Shown here: piece after piece, positions 43,220 through 54,131 of the stretch | How the letters are laid out: each line of letters opens with the position of its first letter | Numbering within the stretch: position 1 is the first letter of the stretch | Assembly: GCF_000711695.1 (NCBI RefSeq) | Contig: NW_013546976.1 | Location: forward strand, 62,001-126,000 | Source: Tilletiaria anomala UBC 951 | Lineage: Eukaryota; Basidiomycota; Exobasidiomycetes; Georgefischeriales; Tilletiariaceae | Reading direction: 5' to 3' | DNA: 64,000 bases | Program-made: the position numbers and the translations under genes | Notes under the pieces: generated by a model | Told to the model about the DNA's origin: nothing | The model's input: the letters and a program-made list of their open reading frames with translations, nothing else | The model's database searches: none

Positions 43220-46200
43220 TCAAAGGCTTTGTGCACCCTGATCGAGGTCCCTGAGGTCTTGGTGAAGAGCTTTGGGGAAATCCACCTCCATCATCCTCGG
43301 ATTTTGCGGCGGCGACCGAGGGAGTATGCTACGAGGTTTCTGCTTCTCTGTCGCATTTGCTGCCGCACTCGAGAAACGTTTGACGTTGTACGAACCTGGG
43401 AAAGGATGCAGCTTGCTGTTGCTGACGCAGTCGTAGTTTCTGCGCGAGATCGACCGCGCCTCGCTGTGCTCGTCGGGGATCCGGCTGATGCGCCGTTGCT
43501 GCGGCTGCGCGAAGCCTGCGCTCTGGAGCAGCGAAGGCGAATGTGGCGAAGCAGGTTTGAGAGTCGAGGAGACCACGTCGTTGCTGGAGGAGCTGAACCC
43601 GCTAAACCAAGCGATGCTAGCACCCAAGAGCATGAGCGAGTACGGCGCCTCGGCGAGCGTGCTAGCAAACGATGCTCCTAGAGACTGCTGCTGCTGGACC
43701 TTCTGTTGCTGCTGCTGCTGCTGAATGAGCATTCGTCTCAGAATCTCAATGTCAGACCCAGGTGGCATCTGCTTCTTCGCTCCACCCACGCTCGTGCCAG
43801 TGCTCGCGCCTAACGCCGTCTTCATCGAGTTGGCACTGTCCTGCCGCTGAGGCGACGCGGTAACGAGGCTGCTTCCTTCGGACGAGGAGGTCACCGGCGT
43901 AGAATACGCAGTCGCATTCGTGTTGGACGTCGATGGGGCCGCGATTGAGGACGCCATGGTGCTTGAGGAGAACGAACGCTGCTTCATCCTTCCTTTGAAG
44001 AGGTAGGAGTAGCTCGAGGATACTGAGGCGACAGACCGCCGTGGATCAGACAAGCCGCCGGCGCTTGTCGAGCGAGGAAGCTCAAGATCTAACGACACTA
44101 TCGGCTCATTGTAGGGTGGGGCCGGAAGCACATTGATGTCATCCTGATGCGCCTGCGTGTGAGCCTGGTCGATCGATACGATGCTCTGTCTGGCACCAGG
44201 TGCAAGCGAGAGCGCCATCATATCAGCGCTGGCGAGCAGCAATATACTCATACGTGCGGCCTGCTGCATGGTGTATCTCTTGCGCGTGCCGTTGCCCACG
44301 CGCGATGGTGGCAAGGTGCCACTATTCATCAGTGCGTTGAGATCGCCCTGGGGTAATTCGGCATCAAGTGCTTCGGCGAGCATCTGCGCTAGGTCCTCGC
44401 TATCTTCGCTCGGCGGCGAGTCGTCGCCATCATCATCGTCGCGGTCTGCATTGCGAAGATCGGACCGTCCCTCATCATCCTCGAAGACATGCTCGGGGTT
44501 GGACGCAAGCACCCTGCTCGCGGTCTCGCTCCACTCCTCAACCTTAGGGTTTTGGTCTTCCGTCACTGAGCTCGGCACGGCACTGAACAGCTTGTTCCCC
44601 CCGCCAGCTTCGCGCTGTAGCATCTCGGCTTGCATCTTGCTAGCATTCAGCACAACCCCTGCAGAGTTATGCAAGGTGACGTGGTGCTCAAGTAACGCGC
44701 GCTTGAAGCGCTCGCGATCCTCGTGCTCATTTGCAGCCGACGGGGCTGAGCGCTTGTTGAATGCATTCGCACTCGCAATGTGGTCACTGCCACCACCTGC
44801 ACTGGGGGACAAAGGGCAAGCGGGAAGACCAACGGGCGACGCGTCTGTAACCGAAGAAGACGTGGGCGCAAATGCTTGCGCATGCGAAAATGGGCCGCCG
44901 CTGCGCAGGCTGTTGTCTACCGCCGAAGAAAACTGCCGGAACGGCATAAAGGGTGACTCAAAGACTGATTTGGCCACCATCTCTGCACTTGTCTCAGGGT
45001 TGAGACAGGGCAGAACGGCGGATAACGCGACGCTCTTGGCGCGGACACGCTGCCGCTCGTGTTGATGCTGCTGCTGGTGCTGTCGATCTTGACCATTTTC
45101 CCTCGGGTGGTGCGACTTGTACTCGACGACGCTGCGGCTGCGAAAGCGCGTGACCACTTCGCGGCTGGTGCAATGCAGTGAGCCTCTCGCGCTGCCGTCA
45201 CCACTGCTGCTGCTGCCGTCAAGCGGGCTGGTAGGGATCGACGATGATGAGAAGACATTTCCGTCTTCGCCATCATCGCCGTCGTTGAATGTGTGGGATT
45301 CGTGACCGAGACTGAGCAAAGCGGTGGAGAGCGAGTGATTCGTGAAGTTCGACATCGCGCCAGCACCCGCCGAGGGTCCTGCGTCCTCGTCAGTTGCGCT
45401 CATATGCGTCGAAGCGTGCTCATCGTCGAGCAAGGCAGATGGTGCTGTCAGCGTCGAGTCCCCCTCCTCCGCCGAATCGAGGCATGCGGGGGTTGCGAGA
45501 AGCTGAACACTGCCGAGCACGCGTGAAGCACTTGCGGTATGCTTGGCTTCTTCGCACTGTGCCTCTGACGCAAGCTCCAGTGGCCAAGCGGGTAAGAGCA
45601 CGCCCGGGAAGCGCCTGTTGCGGAGCCAGTAGCCTGCGATCTTTTTGCCTGCATGTTGCTGTTGTTGCTGCTGCTCGCACGCTAGCTCCTCGACGCCGCC
45701 TGCTAGTACGCCACCCCCCCCTTGCGCCTCCTCGGCTGTCTCCGCTTGCGCCTGCTTCTCAGCGAGCGCCCGCGGCACACTGAGCGCCGCTGCAGCGCGC
45801 GCGATGGTGAACAAGCTACGCGGGACGAGCGTGCTGGCGACCATGCGCACAATACTCGCGGGCACCCATGCGGCCGTCTCGCCGAGGTCAGAGACCTGTG
45901 TGACTTTGATGCGCGGCAGCGTCGTCATCATTGGCGAGGGTGAAGGCGAGGACGCTGAAGATGGCGCTGAAGACGACGAGGGAACTTGGAGCGGGGGAAG
46001 CTCCTCGACCATGAAGCCGCCGATGTTCAGCTGGAAGCGGTTGTAGCCTTTCTGTGGCGGGTACGATGGGTCTTCAATCGAAGTTGAAACGGACAGGAGG
46101 CGGAGTGGCTGCTCTGATTCCGATGGGTGTGCAGATGAGGAAGGCAACCGCGCATCGACGGAGAGCAGGGTCATATCGCGCGCTTTGGCCACCATAAATC

Positions 46201-47176
46201 TATATTGGGTACAAAAGATTGCCGAGTCAGAAATCTTTCAAGACCGTCATGGCGACGAGGCCGACACTTACATGCCACCCATTCTGTATATCTCCACTCT
46301 AGCGCCAAGCGCTTCGGCTGCAGCCCGTTCCCTTGCGCGATCCTTTCCCGCTTGCTCTTGCAGCAGCTCTTCGCCAAGCCATCTGGCCGTCCAGCCGTGC
46401 TCACAGGTGCCGTCCCACAGCACGCGGTTGCCCGAGTGCGCCATGAGCGCCCAGAACTGCCGCACCGAGACGCCTACGAGAGTGGATGAGACGCTGAACA
46501 GGCTCTTCACTGTCGGCGTTGTGCCTGTGCTTGATGTACCGTCCCTACTCTGTGCTGAGGGCGCTTCGCTTCTTTCTTGTGAGCTGGCACGCACGACAAT
46601 GTCGGTCGCGTGCGGCTCGGTTGAGCTTGCGTCAGGTTTGGCATTTGCGCTTGAGCTTGAGGACAGAGAGGAAGAGGAGTACGAGTAGAGCACGGTCCAA
46701 TCCTCGATCGGCAGCAGTTGCGGCGTTGACGCTCCTGTTGATAGCGGGCTAGACGACGGCTGGTTCGCGCCGTGTGCCGCTCCCGCTCGAGAACGCAACC
46801 GACATGCACTGCACCGTCTTTGGCCAAACCATTCATCTCCCTCTATCGCCCCTTCCTTGAGCTTTTTTTTACCTCCCGCTTTCATCTCGTCCTCCTGAGC
46901 GGGAGCCTGGGTGGCAGCCACGCAATTGCAAGCGAATGCAAGACCACCTCCCCTTCGCTCTGCCTCTTTGGCGAGTGCTGGGTCGACGAGGTGCACGAAT
47001 CGTAGTAGCAAGTCCTGCGCGCGTGCCGTCAGTCTTGGAGCAGCGCTGCCGCTGCCGTTCTCGGATGCGGCTGCATCCTCATTAAGCAGTAGTGCTGCTG
47101 CACCGGATGTTGGTGCGGGCGCTGAAGCTGAGCCAGGCGATGTTAGAGCTACATTGGACACCTTACTGAATCGCAT
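43220..47176 (-). CDS. Large START-domain protein with a C-terminal membrane segment
   Basis: Exons 47176-46272 and 46199-43220 join in phase 2 to 1294 aa. The START lipid-binding domain spans about residues 215-460 and is interrupted by the intron: VSVRQFWALMAHSGNRVLWDG, RVEIYRMGGIFMVAKARDM, LLSVSTSIEDPSYPPQKGYNRF, FMVEELPPL, VSDLGETAAWVPASIVRMV. The next 650 residues are Ser/Gln/Glu-rich with acidic patches. Near residue 1150 a hydrophobic stretch (SLMLLGASIAWFSGF) could be a single membrane anchor, just after a poly-Gln run. START proteins move or sense sterols and other lipids. An open frame without ATG at 47163-47387 could hide an upstream exon, so the N-terminus is uncertain. Confidence 0.85.
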
Positions 47177-47553
47177 TTTGGATTCCAGACTGGGACCACG
47201 TCCGCAAGCGCAGGACTTGTGATGTCTGCTTTTGGTGGTGGAGGACTTTGTCCTCTTCGGCGGCGAGTAGGGAAAGCTCCTTGTTGCACCTTGCCGTCGA
47301 CACGGCCTGCACAGTTACAGCGAGAGTATGCCGAGTGAGGGTTCGAGATCTGATGGCGAAGAGCCGCTCGCCGTTGAATGTTGCCAATGCCTCAAGGAGG
47401 GTAACGCCTTCCTGACTCTCCAGCTACAACGTCTCGCTGCCTCGAGCAAAGTAGCGAGCCAGCGCTCAGCTCAAGTTTGAACAGCAACCACCATGCACCT
47501 GCTACGATGCGGTATGTGCGAGAACCGAGCGCTCGTCGACATGCACATCACGT

Positions 47554-47592
47554 CACAGCACAGCACATAACAGCACAGTACAGCACAGCACA
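47554..47592. repeat. CAGCA-rich imperfect tandem repeat
   Basis: The unit CACAGCACAG recurs about four times with small changes over 39 bp. It is simple-sequence DNA upstream of the START gene. Confidence 0.65.
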
Positions 47593-47976
47593 CCGTAGCG
47601 TAGCATACCCAACTGTTGCTACATCACAGACCATATGAAACGCCTTGCAATCATCATTCATCGTCCAGATGATAGTTGTGCCCCTGAGCTTGCTGAGCAC
47701 GCAGCGTTCTGTCGCTGCTGAGACTGAGTTCAGCTTTGCCGCGGAAATTGAGGGATCGTGAATGTATTACGTAAGCAGAACGAATCTCGCGATGTATCCA
47801 TTGGCCTCTGGTTCATAAGTGGGCACTGCACCACTCTTCCCCGGACCACAGGTTTGCCTTGTTCCTGCCTGCAGAAGGTTACAGACCACCAAGGAGCGAG
47901 CCCAGCCACGATCCACATCCGACCAAGAGGGACAAGCATCCTTCACCATCACCATCAGAGTCCAGATGCATTCGTC

Positions 47977-48001
47977 CATTCATTCATTCATGCATTCATT
48001 C
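47977..48001. repeat. CATT tetranucleotide repeat
   Basis: Six CATT units, one break (ATGC) in the middle. Simple-sequence DNA in an intergenic region. Confidence 0.75.
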
Positions 48002-48521
48002 AGGCAGCCACTCAACTACCCAGCCAACACAGGCAAGACGAAGAGGCGGCCATAGAACATCAAGCATGAGCCAGGCATCGTGCCACTCGCAGAAGCCCAC
48101 CACCGCACGGCTATACACACTGCCACGTTGGAGCGCTATCCCGGAGATCATGCCGGAGTCTGGAGTCTGCAACAAGCCGCAGCAGCGGTATCTTCGCGAC
48201 GGAGGACGCACTCTGCGCGCACTCGTGCACGGAAGGAAGATATGCCGTTGCGGTCGCTTGTCACTGTTGAGTCCTGCCCATGCGTGACGGTGGGTGATGT
48301 GGGTGCAGGTCTACGATGCCAACGCAAGCAATATGCATCCACCCCCCTCCCCCCCGCACACCACGCACCTTTGCAGTTTCACGGGTAAATGTTCATTAAA
48401 ATCGGTGGCCATCTGCATGTGCTTGCATAATTTACAACAGCGAGTTGGTGTGTCCTGAATTTTGGGCCTGACGCTGCCTGCTCACATGGACGCGCGCCGC
48501 TTCCTGATGATGCGGGCGCTT

Positions 48522-50845
48522 TCAAATCTCGGCCCAGCCGGTGCCAGTATTGCGCTCGCCGCTGACGACAGTGAGCAAAAACACAAGCAGGTTCGCGCCA
48601 AAGCCCATCGAGAAGCCGCGGTAAAGGCCCCCGAGGCCGCCCAGCGAGCTGTGTCCGCTCGGCGCCAGGATCTGCGAACGGGCCAACCCCATCTCCAGTG
48701 CGCCGTCGCCGCCCGCGCCGGACGCCGTGCTTCCCTCACGTGTATGCACGCCAGCAGAATCGTCCGCGCTTCCCGAAAGACCGGGCCGGGCTTTGACTTT
48801 GGCTTTTGGCGAGATAGTCGTCTCCTCCGTCACGATCCTGTACAGCGCATCGATAACGCCGGCGTACGCCTCCGGGCGTGTCTCGACGCATGTACGGAGC
48901 CCTTTGATGCCGATACGACTGCCGCTGCCGCTGTGACTGCCGATGCTACTGTTAGATTGTTGCGCATCGACGCCACCTTGTCCCCCAGAGTGCGTACGCG
49001 ACGCCGCAGACTGTGTCGTTGGCATCTCGGTTCCATCTGCGCCCAGCTTGACCACTAAACTGCTTCCAAACTTCGTCTGCGGCTTCTTGCCCCACTCCGC
49101 GCGCGCCTGCACCTGCAGTCGCCGGCGGACCGTCTCGATCGGTAGTGTGAGTCCGAGGCCAATCGTGCTGACAATCAGCTCCCATAACGCATACAGCACA
49201 GGACTGCTGTTCGGGTCGACCCGCAAATAGTGGTCGATGAACAGCGGCGTGGCAAGCGAGATAAAGGGACGGAAGGTGTAATCAAGGATTGTGGGGACGA
49301 GCAGATGTGGGTGCAAGTACGTCGTCTTCCATCCGCCTTCCTCCTCGAGCACTTGGACTAGCGCATCGTACGGCCCTCGATATTTGCGATGGCGCGGAAG
49401 CGTGGACTGCGCAATGAGGCGCGTGCGCACCAAGTCAAGAGGTGAGACAAGCACGCCAGTGATGAGGTGCGAGGCGAAGATCACCGACAGCGTCCGCCAT
49501 GGCTTCGGCGTGTAAGGCAGTGGCAGGAGCGATTTCGAGCCGGGTACGAATACGGAGAGGAACGAACTGAGCATCGGCTGCACGGTACCCGCTACGAGAT
49601 CAAGCACAAATGTTGTGAATGATCCTGGAAGGGAGAGCAAGCCTAAGTATGTGGGTGGCAAGGCTCAAGGGAGGTGAACACCCTGTGGAGAGCTACGCAC
49701 CTTTCCACAAACCAAGCCATCCTTCGCGTCCCCGTGCAACCGCCTTGATCATCTCCCATACGCCGCCCGTAAAGACGACGGGCATGACAAACTCGGGCCG
49801 CGTGCCCTCATCGAACATATTCTTTCGCATGACGTAGCCTGTCTGATCTGTCGCCTTTCGCCGTGTGCCACTAACGCCTTGATGGGAGCTGGACGCAAAG
49901 GAGCGCTGCGGTCGTGATGATAGGTCGTTGAAGTATTTCTCTGCATCTTCTTCGTCCGAAAGCTGTCAAGCGCAAGTAGATGTGGAGCACATCAGCGACG
50001 GAAGAGATAGTGCTGGTCACAGATTCACTTGCCTCGTCATCTTCCCCGCCAAAGTCCTTGCCCTCTAACTCCCCCCAATCGCCTTCGGCCTCTGGTAGAA
50101 GCTCTGTCGGGCTGCCTCCTTCGTACATGTCTTCTGGTTCATCTACATTGTTCATGTCTGTCTCCCTCGGCGCGACCATTCCCGCCTCACTGAGTCTGCG
50201 TCGTTTCATCCTTCCTTCGTCTCCCCAAACCTGCGTTCCGTTTTCGTCTGTTACGCTTGCCTTGGCTGAGCGGGCTTTGCGGTTGGATGCGAGAACGCCC
50301 TGTTGTTGTGCCCTGGCGCCAGCTCGAATGGTGTGTTTGACCCACACGTCTTCTCTCGGTGCCCATTGGATCTGTAGCAGAAGCTTGCCTACTTCGAAAG
50401 GCATGGCGAGCAGCGTGGACGCATACTGCAGTCCTCCGGCTACGAGCAGCGCCTTACCGATCTGGGTGAGCGACCTACGATCTTGCAGTCCACCACCAGA
50501 CGGCGGACTGGCGCCAGAGCCTGAGCCGGCCGCTGCTGCTGCGAGCAAATCCTCGTCACTCGATCCGTCAAAGTATCGATTGTGCGCTGCTGCGGGTGGA
50601 CCCGCGCCTAAGTGACTCTTCCCGGTGCTGCCTCGCGTCCCTGATACCGCACTCGATACCCCGGATGCAGATGCTGATGAACCTGCCTTGGAGCCTGTTG
50701 ATGAGCCGCTGGATGACACATTCGTGGTACTGAATCGTGGCGCTGAGACGACAAATGCATCCTCGCGAGGCGTATAGTATGGTCGAAAGGGGTGGCCGTC
50801 CCCGGGCCCAGCTTTGGAATACGGGCGATCGGTTGAGCTAGCCAT
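48522..50845 (-). CDS. UGO1: Ugo1/SLC25A46-like mitochondrial outer-membrane carrier protein
   Basis: Ugo1 is a degenerate carrier-family protein of the mitochondrial outer membrane that links Fzo1 and Mgm1 in fusion. Exons 50845-50033, 49962-49701 and 49624-48522 sum to 725 aa. Three degenerate carrier signatures are seen: AMPFEVGKLLLQIQ near 147, VSPLDLVRTRLIAQ near 420 and TLPIETVRRRLQVQ near 519. The N-terminal 120 residues and a loop near 550-640 are Ser/Gly-rich. The first intron reads GC...AG (GAG/GCAAGT), the only donor that keeps phase and gives DDELSDEEDAEKYF. The second restores WKGSFTTFVLDL. It could instead be another atypical carrier. Confidence 0.82.
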
Positions 50846-51252
50846 GATCTGCGCTGATGCCGATACTGCTGCTGCGAATTATCTATGGCCTGTGCTCATG
50901 TGGTATGCCCAAGAGTCATTGCTGGTTCTGCAGTTTGTCATGGATGATGAAGGTGGTCAAACGATATCAAGCACTGGTCTCGAGGTGCGTACCCAGTCCA
51001 AGAAAAGCGGGTCTCGGTGTGGACTCAGCGTGTGGTGACTTGGTGCGTCCCTTGGAGGAAGATAATGCCCTTTGATGGCCCTCGTTCTCTTTCCATGTTC
51101 TGCCCTCACCGTGAGTGCCGACTCTACACACGTCACCAACAACTTCACGGGCCAAGGCTCTGTACTCTTCAGAACAACGAAAACGCCTCTGCGAGAAGAA
51201 GATTCAACGTGGACCCAAGGAAAGCAGCCGAGCCACTATCACTTACCGACCT
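50846..51252. promoter_or_regulatory. Divergent promoter of two mitochondrial membrane protein genes
   Basis: A 407-bp head-to-head gap between the Ugo1-like and Tim17-family starts. I see no clear TATA box and no supported frame. Confidence 0.45.
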
Positions 51253-52577
51253 ATGTCCGATCTCTTGCCCGATTGGCTGCAGCCGGCGGCGCTGCGACGA
51301 TTTTCCAACCAAGACAAGGGTGAATGTAGCTCACACTATTCACTGGCATCGCGGAGCCGGTCGCCGTCGGACGGTCTATCTGTAGCAGAGGCGGGCGAGT
51401 ATGAGCCAAACGCATCGAATGCAATGATTTCGCCACGGCCTCCGCCGCCGGTGCTATGCACATCAACGCACGCGCGAGGCGATCCAAACACCTTACCGCC
51501 CCATTTCGTCACGCTGCCAGCCAGTTCTTTTACCCTGGGCTTTGTTACTGGCCTCTACACTTCAGCTAACCGAGCGAGCCTAGTGTTCATGGCCGAGAAC
51601 GCGCATCGAAGGCCCGAGACCGTCCAAGGATGGTACTTCTACAATAAGACAAAGGTGGATCTGTTCAAATATAAGAAGTGCTACTCGTATCCCAGCCCCT
51701 CATTCTCACATTTTCACCGTGATCCTGCGCTTTTTCCCCCGCAGAACTACAAGGTACTCCTCGCCGGTGCCAAAGGAGGCCTCGCAACGGGCCTGAGGCT
51801 CTCGGCCTGGGTCACTGCTTTTATGGCTCTAGACGAAGCTTTCGGAGCTGGGCGGCTATCCTTGGCCAATTATGTCCAACAACTACGAGTTGAGCGACAG
51901 TACAGGCGTCGGAGACTGCAACTCGAGCGAAGTCGAACAGGCGGTACTGCGGAGCTCGCCTCGCAGCCTCCCACGCTCAGCCTGGAAGAAACTGCTATGG
52001 AAGCACTACAGGCGAGCTTGGAAAGTATGCGCGGGATTGCGAGCGGAGGAACCACCAGCCCGGACACACTACCACCTGGGATAGGCTACCCCCTTGCGAC
52101 ATACAACACAGACGAAGATTTGAAGCACCTGGAGCAGTTACAGTCTCAAGGGGTGCAGAGTGTGACATACGTTACCTCAGCAGACGTGAAGAAGCTCGAG
52201 CTGCCGCAGTTTCAAGACCATCTTGAATCTACGGAACGTGGCCAAATGCCACAAAATGTGCCCTGGTGGAGCGAAGCCGCGTGGTATCAACGACAGGCTG
52301 TCGGCGGGAAATGGATCGATGGTACGCTAGCGGGATGCGTGACTGCTTTCGCAGCCGTCGCTCTGTGTGAGTGTAAGCCATTGCGTCTTCTTCTGGTGGC
52401 AGGCATCTGATCCGGATGCGTTCCTCCTTTGATGTCGTTGTGCCTCAAGGCCGAATACCACCGCCTACATCAATCAGAGCCATTAGTCTTGGAGCTGTCG
52501 CCGGAGCCACGATGGGGGCTTTGCGGGAAGCACAGATGCGGCTGCGCGAGTCGAAGCTCTACGATCATGCAACATAG
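51253..52577 (+). CDS. Tim17/22/23-superfamily inner-membrane protein (TIMMDC1-like)
   Basis: Hydrophobic Gly-rich segments match the Tim17 fold: SFTLGFVTGLYTSANRASL, LLAGAKGGLATGLRLSAWV, WIDGTLAGCVTAFAAVAL and, in the last exon, ISLGAVAGATMGALREAQ. TIMMDC1-type members assist complex I assembly; that assignment is inferred. The last exon starts at 52480 (donor after 52366) or, with a shifted donor/acceptor pair, at 52478; both give the same frame to the TAG ending 52577. A 90-nt stretch 51655-51744 has intron-like ends (AAG/GTGGAT, pyrimidine tract, GCAG/AAC), is in frame and lacks stops. It joins NKTK to NYKVLLAG when removed, and is probably an intron, giving 373 rather than 403 aa. Confidence 0.78.
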
Positions 52578-52968
52578 CCTTTCGAAAGGAGACATATTTT
52601 CCACTCTTGCAGATGCATTTCGCCTGCTTGCACCACTTCTGCGCAGTCGATACAATCTGCTTTGCGACATCCTCCAAGAGCTTGGCCACATCTTTGAACC
52701 GATCCCCGTCATTTTGGTCCTCCCCGACTGCCTTTGTTGTGAAGGTGTCAATCTTTGCGCGCGCGATGCAAACGGACGAGAGCGTGGTGTGGCGGCCGGG
52801 GCCGTCAGCCAGCATTTGTACCGCATTGGAGGCTTGTACGCCACGCTGCGACGCCAGGGCTTGGTCTGAAGTTAGGGTCAGTATGGGAATACGGCGCTGG
52901 GTCAAATGCGAGCGCATGGGAAAATGCGACATGCTGCTCTTGCGGAGTGCTTCCCGAAACGACAACAT
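52483..52968 (-). CDS. Hypothetical small protein
   Basis: An ATG-started frame of 161 codons. The N-terminus is basic with few acidic residues (MLSFREALRKSSMSHFPMRS), like a mitochondrial presequence. The middle (RFKDVAKLLEDVAKQIVSTAQKW) looks like an amphipathic helix. I recognise no family. Its 3' end overlaps the last exon of the Tim17-family gene on the other strand, which counts against the full frame or implies a tail-to-tail overlap. Confidence 0.3.
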   Translation of the reverse strand: MLSFREALRKSSMSHFPMRSHLTQRRIPILTLTSDQALASQRGVQASNAVQMLADGPGRHTTLSSVCIARAKIDTFTTKAVGEDQNDGDRFKDVAKLLEDVAKQIVSTAQKWCKQAKCICKSGKYVSFRKAMLHDRRASTRAAASVLPAKPPSWLRRQLQD

Positions 52969-53062
52969 GCTTAACTGTCCGAGCGAGCGTCAAAGCCCGA
53001 GCATAGGCTATGTGTCAAGCCGTACGTAGCACCGATATTGTGTCCAAGTCAATAGCTGAGCC

Positions 53063-54113
53063 CTAGCGCTCCTTGTTGCGTCTTAGGCCACAGGCTGTGG
53101 AAGACCGCGATGAAGAGACACGGGTGCGCACCTCTGGATCTTTCGGGTTTTGCTTGCTTGACGGCGGGTAAATGAAGAGGTCGCATATCGCTCCTAGGTA
53201 CGTGTACCGCACCGGATTAGGGTCGGCAGGATAGTAAAGCGTCTCGATGTCATATTCCAGTGCGCGAATACCCCTGAGAGCCAGCGCTTCTCAGGCGTGT
53301 GCAGACTCAGCTCCGAATCATGGATCGTCACGCGCGGAAGAATCTGGTGGTTATGGCGTTGGCCTTCTGCCCGCCATCCGTGTAGCCAGTAAGGCACGTC
53401 GTCTCGGCCACGCTCAAAGTGGTGGATACAGCTATCGACGGGTGTGTGCAGTGGAATAGAAAGGAAAGTAGTTATATATCCTATTCGAGGCATCAAAACA
53501 GCAAGGATCCGAGACGATGCAATGATGTGAAGTTGAAGGTGCGGGAGGTGGCGCAAGGGTGATGGCGACGTGCGGTATGTAATTTGCTCGCCTCGGCTTT
53601 CGCGGAGGGCGCCAAGCGGCAAGATCGGGCGTAACAAGAACTGGCTTAGTTGAGACGGTATTTGCATTGATTAACCGGAGGGCCTGCCTTTTCCCCGGAT
53701 CTTGTGCGGGGAAAAGAGGTTGAATACCCTAACTCCGACGGTACTTTCGCCTGTCGTGGGCAGGAAAAGGCAAGAGTATTGCCGGAATTCGGGCGTTCTC
53801 GAGGACACGCTGACAACAACCAACAGGAAAGAATTGCCGGGCGCAACAGACACATGCAACGCTTTGACCTGGATCTTGTTCGTGGCGGTCTTTCTTGCAC
53901 CTTGGCTGCCGCCTGCCCATGCTGAAGAGCTGAGATTTGGAATCGACACGCTGACCCTCTTCAGGTGGTATTGTATGCGGACGCCGTGCTCACGCCGACA
54001 AGCACGCGTTGCGCTCGAGGCGGGTTTTTCCTGTAAAGCGGACGCACACGGCGCTCCTGGGATGATATCGGATGCAAGACTGAAGACAAGGATAGCGTGG
54101 CGGATCTAAGCAT
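53063..54113 (-). CDS. Hypothetical multi-exon protein, possibly mitochondrial
   Basis: Coding-like pieces in order: a presequence-like start (MLRSATLSLSSVLHPI, ATG 54113), then PNLSSSAWAGGSQGARK, then VSTTLSVAET to ITTRFFRA (from 53431), then GIRALEYDIETLYYPADP to a TAG at 53063. The last two pieces join in phase 2 through a GTGACG...CTCTCAG intron. The links between the earlier pieces are guesses, and the ATG lies only 18 bp from the divergent OPT start. I do not recognise the family. It could be a real but diverged gene or a fragmentary one. Confidence 0.35.
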
Positions 54114-54131
54114 AGTATAAGCCGCATCAAG

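Larger units (their letters stand above)
47177..48521. other. Intergenic, promoter side of the START gene and 3' side of the Ugo1-like gene
   Basis: About 1.3 kb, without a supported gene. It contains two short repeat tracts, listed separately, and a possible upstream exon of the START gene at about 47.2-47.4 kb. Confidence 0.4.

Noticed and set aside
44181-45065. 294-codon plus-strand open frame
   Set aside because: Antisense to the Ser-rich part of the START protein; no domain and Ser/Leu/Arg-heavy as expected of a shadow.
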